A stretch of DNA of 64,000 nucleotides. Source: GWE2-42-39 sp963668595 (GTDB lineage: Bacteria > Bacteroidota > Bacteroidia > Bacteroidales > Prolixibacteraceae). The notes below the pieces were generated by a model. That model was not told the origin of the DNA. It was given only the letters and a program-made list of their open reading frames with translations, and made no database searches. The stretch lies in contig OY764876.1 of NCBI GenBank assembly GCA_963668595.1, positions 2,046,001-2,110,000 of the forward strand. The letters are read 5' to 3'. Below are positions 61,325-64,000 of this stretch, one piece after another (the first letter of the stretch is position 1; the number at the start of each line of letters is the position of its first letter). Both the position numbers and the translations under genes were made by a program.

Positions 61325-61681
61325 ATGAAAAAGATTGAAGCAGTTATAAGAAAAACCAAATTCGAAGAAGTGAAAGAAGCACTGAACGAGGCTGGTATCG
61401 AATTCTTCTCCTTTTGGGATGTTCGTGGCGTGGGACAAACACGCGAGGGACGTGTTTACCGGGGTGTTGCTTACGACACCAGCTCTATTGAGCGCACGAT
61501 TCTGTCGATTATTGTTCGCGACAAAAATGTAGAAAAAACAGTATTGGCAATTATGAAAGCTGCACGCACCGGAGAGATTGGCGACGGAAAAGTATTCGTT
61601 TCCAACATCGAAGAATCGTACCGGATACGCACCGGAGAATACGGAGACGAGTCGCTTTACATTAAAGGAAAAGAAGAGTAA
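61325..61681 (+). CDS. glnK: PII-family nitrogen regulatory protein
   Basis: 118 residues of the PII fold: MKKIEAVIRKTKFEEVKEAL, the T-loop GVGQTREGRVYRGVAYD, IVRDKNVEKTVLAIMKAARTGEIGDGKVFV and the C-terminal YRIRTGEYGDES. PII proteins sense 2-oxoglutarate and ATP/ADP, and block AmtB when nitrogen is plentiful. The T-loop keeps the Tyr of YRG and a Tyr in the usual uridylylation position, but the GRQKGHTEL stretch of enteric PII is replaced and one residue shorter. amtB begins 18 bases downstream, hence the glnK name; the T-loop places it in a divergent subgroup. Confidence 0.9.
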   Translation: MKKIEAVIRKTKFEEVKEALNEAGIEFFSFWDVRGVGQTREGRVYRGVAYDTSSIERTILSIIVRDKNVEKTVLAIMKAARTGEIGDGKVFVSNIEESYRIRTGEYGDESLYIKGKEE

Positions 61682-61699
61682 CCCCTTAATATTACGATC

Positions 61700-62962
61700 A
61701 TGGAAGAAACAACATATACTATTGAAACACTCGCAAAAACAGCGACAGACATTGCCACCTCCATCGACACAATCTGGGTATTAATTGCAGCTGCACTGGT
61801 ATTTTTCATGCAGGCAGGTTTTGCCCTGGTTGAAGCAGGATTCACACGTCAGAAAAACACAGTCAACATCATGACCAAAAACCTCATCGACTTTGCCGTC
61901 GGATCAATTCTTTTCTGGTTGATTGGTTTTAGCCTGATGTTCGGCTCCGACCTTGGCGGCTTTATTGGCATGCCTTCTTTCTTCTTCAGCAAAGGATGGG
62001 AAGGTTCAATCCCTGCGGAAGCATTCCTGATTTTCCAAACAGTTTTCGCAGCAACCACTGCAACAATCGTTTCAGGAGCAATGGCTGAACGCACCGAATT
62101 TAAAGCATATTTCTTTTATTCTATTGCCATTACGGCAATTATCTACCCTGTTTCGGGTCACTGGGTATGGGGAGGCGGATGGCTATCTCAAATGAGCACT
62201 CCTTTCCACGATTTTGCAGGATCCAGCGTAGTTCATATGGTAGGAGGAACGGTTGCTCTTGTCGGAGCCATCGCACTAGGACCTCGTATTGGTAAATATT
62301 CTGGCAAAAAAGCCAATGCAATCCCCGGGCAAAATATAACTTACGGAACTTTGGGTGTTTTCATTCTGTGGCTCGGCTGGTTCGGATTCAACCCGGGATC
62401 GCAACTTGCAGCGTCAGGCGCCAACAATGCGAATGCTATTTCACACATATTTGTTACAACCAACCTTGCAGCTGCCGCAGGAACCGTCGCTGCACTTATA
62501 ATCAGCTGGTTGCGCTACGGAAAACCAAGTTTAAGTTTTGCACTGAACGGCGCACTGGCCGGACTGGTTGCCATTACTGCTGGTTGCGACGCTGTCAGCG
62601 GCTCTAGCGCAATAATTATTGGTTTGATTGCCGGAACAGTTTTGGTTTATGCAGTAACATTTATCGATAACAAATTACACGTTGACGATCCAGTAGGAGC
62701 CGTTTCTGTACACGGAGTTTGCGGAGCTCTCGGAACCATTTTGGTTGGAGTATTCGCCAGCGAAGGAGGAGTACTTTTCGGCGGAGGTTTCAGCTTACTT
62801 ATCTCCCAAATCATTGGGGTATTAACCATCGCTGCATGGGCTTTTGCCCTTGGCTTCATCCTGTTCTGGATATTAAAACATACTGTTGGACTACGCGTTC
62901 CACAGAGGATAGAAGAGGAAGGTTTGGATATTTATGAGCATGGCGAAAGTGCCTACAACTAA
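61700..62962 (+). CDS. amtB: Ammonium transporter AmtB
   Basis: 420 residues with 11-12 helices and no clear signal peptide; the first ~20 residues are polar and periplasmic. Family motifs: ALVFFMQAGFALVEAGFTR, FSLMFGSDLGGF, IYPVSGHWVWGGGWL, the first pore histidine in DFAGSSVVHMVGG and the second in DDPVGAVSVHGVCGALGTI. It conducts ammonium or ammonia into the cell and is closed by the PII protein encoded upstream. The C-terminal tail (RIEEEGLDIYEHGESAYN) is the conserved cytoplasmic gate contact. A strong terminator follows. Confidence 0.97.
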   Translation: MEETTYTIETLAKTATDIATSIDTIWVLIAAALVFFMQAGFALVEAGFTRQKNTVNIMTKNLIDFAVGSILFWLIGFSLMFGSDLGGFIGMPSFFFSKGWEGSIPAEAFLIFQTVFAATTATIVSGAMAERTEFKAYFFYSIAITAIIYPVSGHWVWGGGWLSQMSTPFHDFAGSSVVHMVGGTVALVGAIALGPRIGKYSGKKANAIPGQNITYGTLGVFILWLGWFGFNPGSQLAASGANNANAISHIFVTTNLAAAAGTVAALIISWLRYGKPSLSFALNGALAGLVAITAGCDAVSGSSAIIIGLIAGTVLVYAVTFIDNKLHVDDPVGAVSVHGVCGALGTILVGVFASEGGVLFGGGFSLLISQIIGVLTIAAWAFALGFILFWILKHTVGLRVPQRIEEEGLDIYEHGESAYN

Positions 62963-62979
62963 CCGGGCATCCGCCAACG

Positions 62980-63011
62980 AAAAGATCCGTCATTCGGCGG
63001 ATCTTTTTTTT
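62980..63011. terminator. Terminator between amtB and the M20 gene
   Basis: Ten-pair stem AAAAGATCCG / CGGATCTTTT with an 8-base loop and a run of T on the plus side. It lies between the two converging genes. Confidence 0.9.
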
Positions 63012-64000
63012 ATTTTAACTGAAGATTTTCCAATAATCGAATATATAACTGCGGCGCTGCTTCCAATTCGTCAACATAAATAAATTCATCAGCAGTATGC
63101 GACCGGGCACTGTCACCAGGCCCCATTTTTATAGAAGGATAAGGAATAACTGCCTGGTCAGAAGTTGTAGGCGAACCATAATACGGAATTCCTAATTCGA
63201 CACCTCGTTTCACTATCGGGTGAGTAACCGGAACGCCGGATGAATTTAAACGGAATGAACGAGACTTCACTTCTGACTCAATCAAATCGTTGATAATCTG
63301 AAAAGCTTGTTCATTCGGATAATGCTCATTGGTACGCACATCTATTACAAACGAGCACTGATCGGGAACTACGTTATGCTGGGTGCCGGCATTGATTACA
63401 CTCACCGTCATTTTTACATCTCCCAGCAATTCAGAAGTTTTTTCAAATTTGTAATTCCGAATCAATTCAATATCGGCAATTGCCTTATATATTGCATTAA
63501 TTCCCTCGTTTCTGGCTGCGTGTCCCGATTTTCCAAAAGCAGTACAATCGAGCACCATCAATCCTTTTTCAGCAATGGCCATTTGCATCAATGTTGGTTC
63601 ACCAACAATAGCAAAATCAAAAGCTCCGAGCTCCGACAAAATACTTTCCAATCCGTTCACGCCGGAAATTTCTTCTTCTGCCGTAGCCGCATAAATGAGG
63701 TTAAAAGGCAAATCGTGTTTCTGATAAAAATGCAGAAATGTCGCCAGCAACGAAACCAATGGTCCACCAGCATCATTACTTCCCAAACCATACAATTTCC
63801 CATCTTCAATATCCGGAGAAAACGGATCGCGCGTATATCCCTTGGCCGGTTTTACAGTATCAATATGCGAATTAAGCAAAACAATGGGAAGCCCTTCCTG
63901 CCAATGAGTATTACGTACCCATGTATTATTCCCTTTGCATTCAAAAGAAACTTCTTTCCCGGATAAAAAATCCCGAATAACCTGTGCTGCATTTTCTTCT
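63010..64000 (-). CDS. M20-family deacylase, ArgE/DapE-like (cut by window end)
   Basis: About 330 residues are visible; the frame is open to the right edge, so the N-terminus is missing. The metal site is clear: NSHIDTVKP (His and bridging-type Asp), LGSNDAGG, TAEEEISG (catalytic base), VGEPT, and the late RSHTADEFI histidine. The dimerisation domain has GKSGHAARNEG. Such enzymes remove acyl groups from N-acylornithine or N-succinyl-diaminopimelate. An arginine role is suggested by argH 5 kb away and by the known use of acylated intermediates in Bacteroidota; the substrate is not proven. Confidence 0.85.
   Translation of the reverse strand, partial: EENAAQVIRDFLSGKEVSFECKGNNTWVRNTHWQEGLPIVLLNSHIDTVKPAKGYTRDPFSPDIEDGKLYGLGSNDAGGPLVSLLATFLHFYQKHDLPFNLIYAATAEEEISGVNGLESILSELGAFDFAIVGEPTLMQMAIAEKGLMVLDCTAFGKSGHAARNEGINAIYKAIADIELIRNYKFEKTSELLGDVKMTVSVINAGTQHNVVPDQCSFVIDVRTNEHYPNEQAFQIINDLIESEVKSRSFRLNSSGVPVTHPIVKRGVELGIPYYGSPTTSDQAVIPYPSIKMGPGDSARSHTADEFIYVDELEAAPQLYIRLLENLQLK

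Noticed and set aside
63307..63966. 219-residue plus-strand open frame at the window end
   Set aside because: Antisense to the M20 deacylase, whose metal ligands are all on the minus strand.
1..64000. CRISPR arrays, tRNA and rRNA genes, insertion sequences, prophage
   Set aside because: I read for regular spaced repeats, tRNA T-loop sequence, rRNA segments and transposase motifs and found none.

Overview
The window reads as chromosomal DNA of a Bacteroidota bacterium, most likely class Bacteroidia and perhaps Marinilabiliales (the order is inference). The signs are SusC/SusD outer-membrane transport genes run by FecI/FecR sigma and anti-sigma pairs, DUF1573, DUF3127 and DUF6515 proteins, a stand-alone MnmD, and promoters of the Bacteroidota form TAnnTTTG with an upstream TTTG. 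Base composition is moderately AT-rich throughout. I saw no rRNA, tRNA, CRISPR array, insertion sequence or prophage.

Layout. 0-1 kb: 3' part of a sulfide:quinone-reductase-type flavoprotein and an overlooked 54-residue protein. 1-8 kb: secreted DUF6515 protein, ruvX-def, comEC, trkA-trkH. 8-17.6 kb: yciO-like gene, mnmD, two FKBP prolyl isomerases, DUF3127 protein, an ECF sigma/anti-sigma pair with a visible self-type promoter, a Uup-like ABC-F ATPase, a TPR histidine kinase, nth and a 56-residue ferredoxin. 17.7-26.4 kb: DUF1573 protein, a two-component system, a secreted sugar isomerase-like protein, grpE-dnaJ, murB and a glycosyltransferase. 26.4-34.8 kb: SNF2 helicase, a tiny lysine-rich protein behind an Rnk/GreA-like factor, a MarR-type regulator, the NfnA/NfnB flavoprotein pair and a dihydroorotate-dehydrogenase-like protein. 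34.8-49.1 kb: two adjacent outer-membrane uptake loci on the minus strand, one sigma-FecR-SusC with no SusD, the other sigma-FecR-SusC-SusD-SusE. 49.4-50.7 kb: a small three-gene ECF operon. 50.8-64 kb: nitrogen and arginine genes (gltD, gltB, argH, an outer-membrane protein, a PII protein, amtB, an M20 deacylase cut by the window end) with a family-39 glycosyltransferase among them.

How they work together. Ammonium enters through AmtB under PII control and is assimilated by GltBD; glutamate feeds arginine synthesis (ArgH and possibly the M20 deacylase). NfnAB balances NADH, NADPH and ferredoxin, and the small ferredoxin at 17.4 kb is a possible partner. Each SusC carries an N-terminal STN signalling domain, matching the FecR/FecI pair beside it.

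Main points for follow-up: a predicted antisense RNA of about 75 nt on the plus strand in the leader of the second susC gene (47013-47088), resembling the DonS arrangement of Bacteroides; a SusC locus lacking SusD; a short leader reading frame whose stop overlaps the gltB start; repeated C-rich motifs upstream of the PII/amtB operon; and several very small proteins. All functions are assigned by reading motifs; no database search was run.
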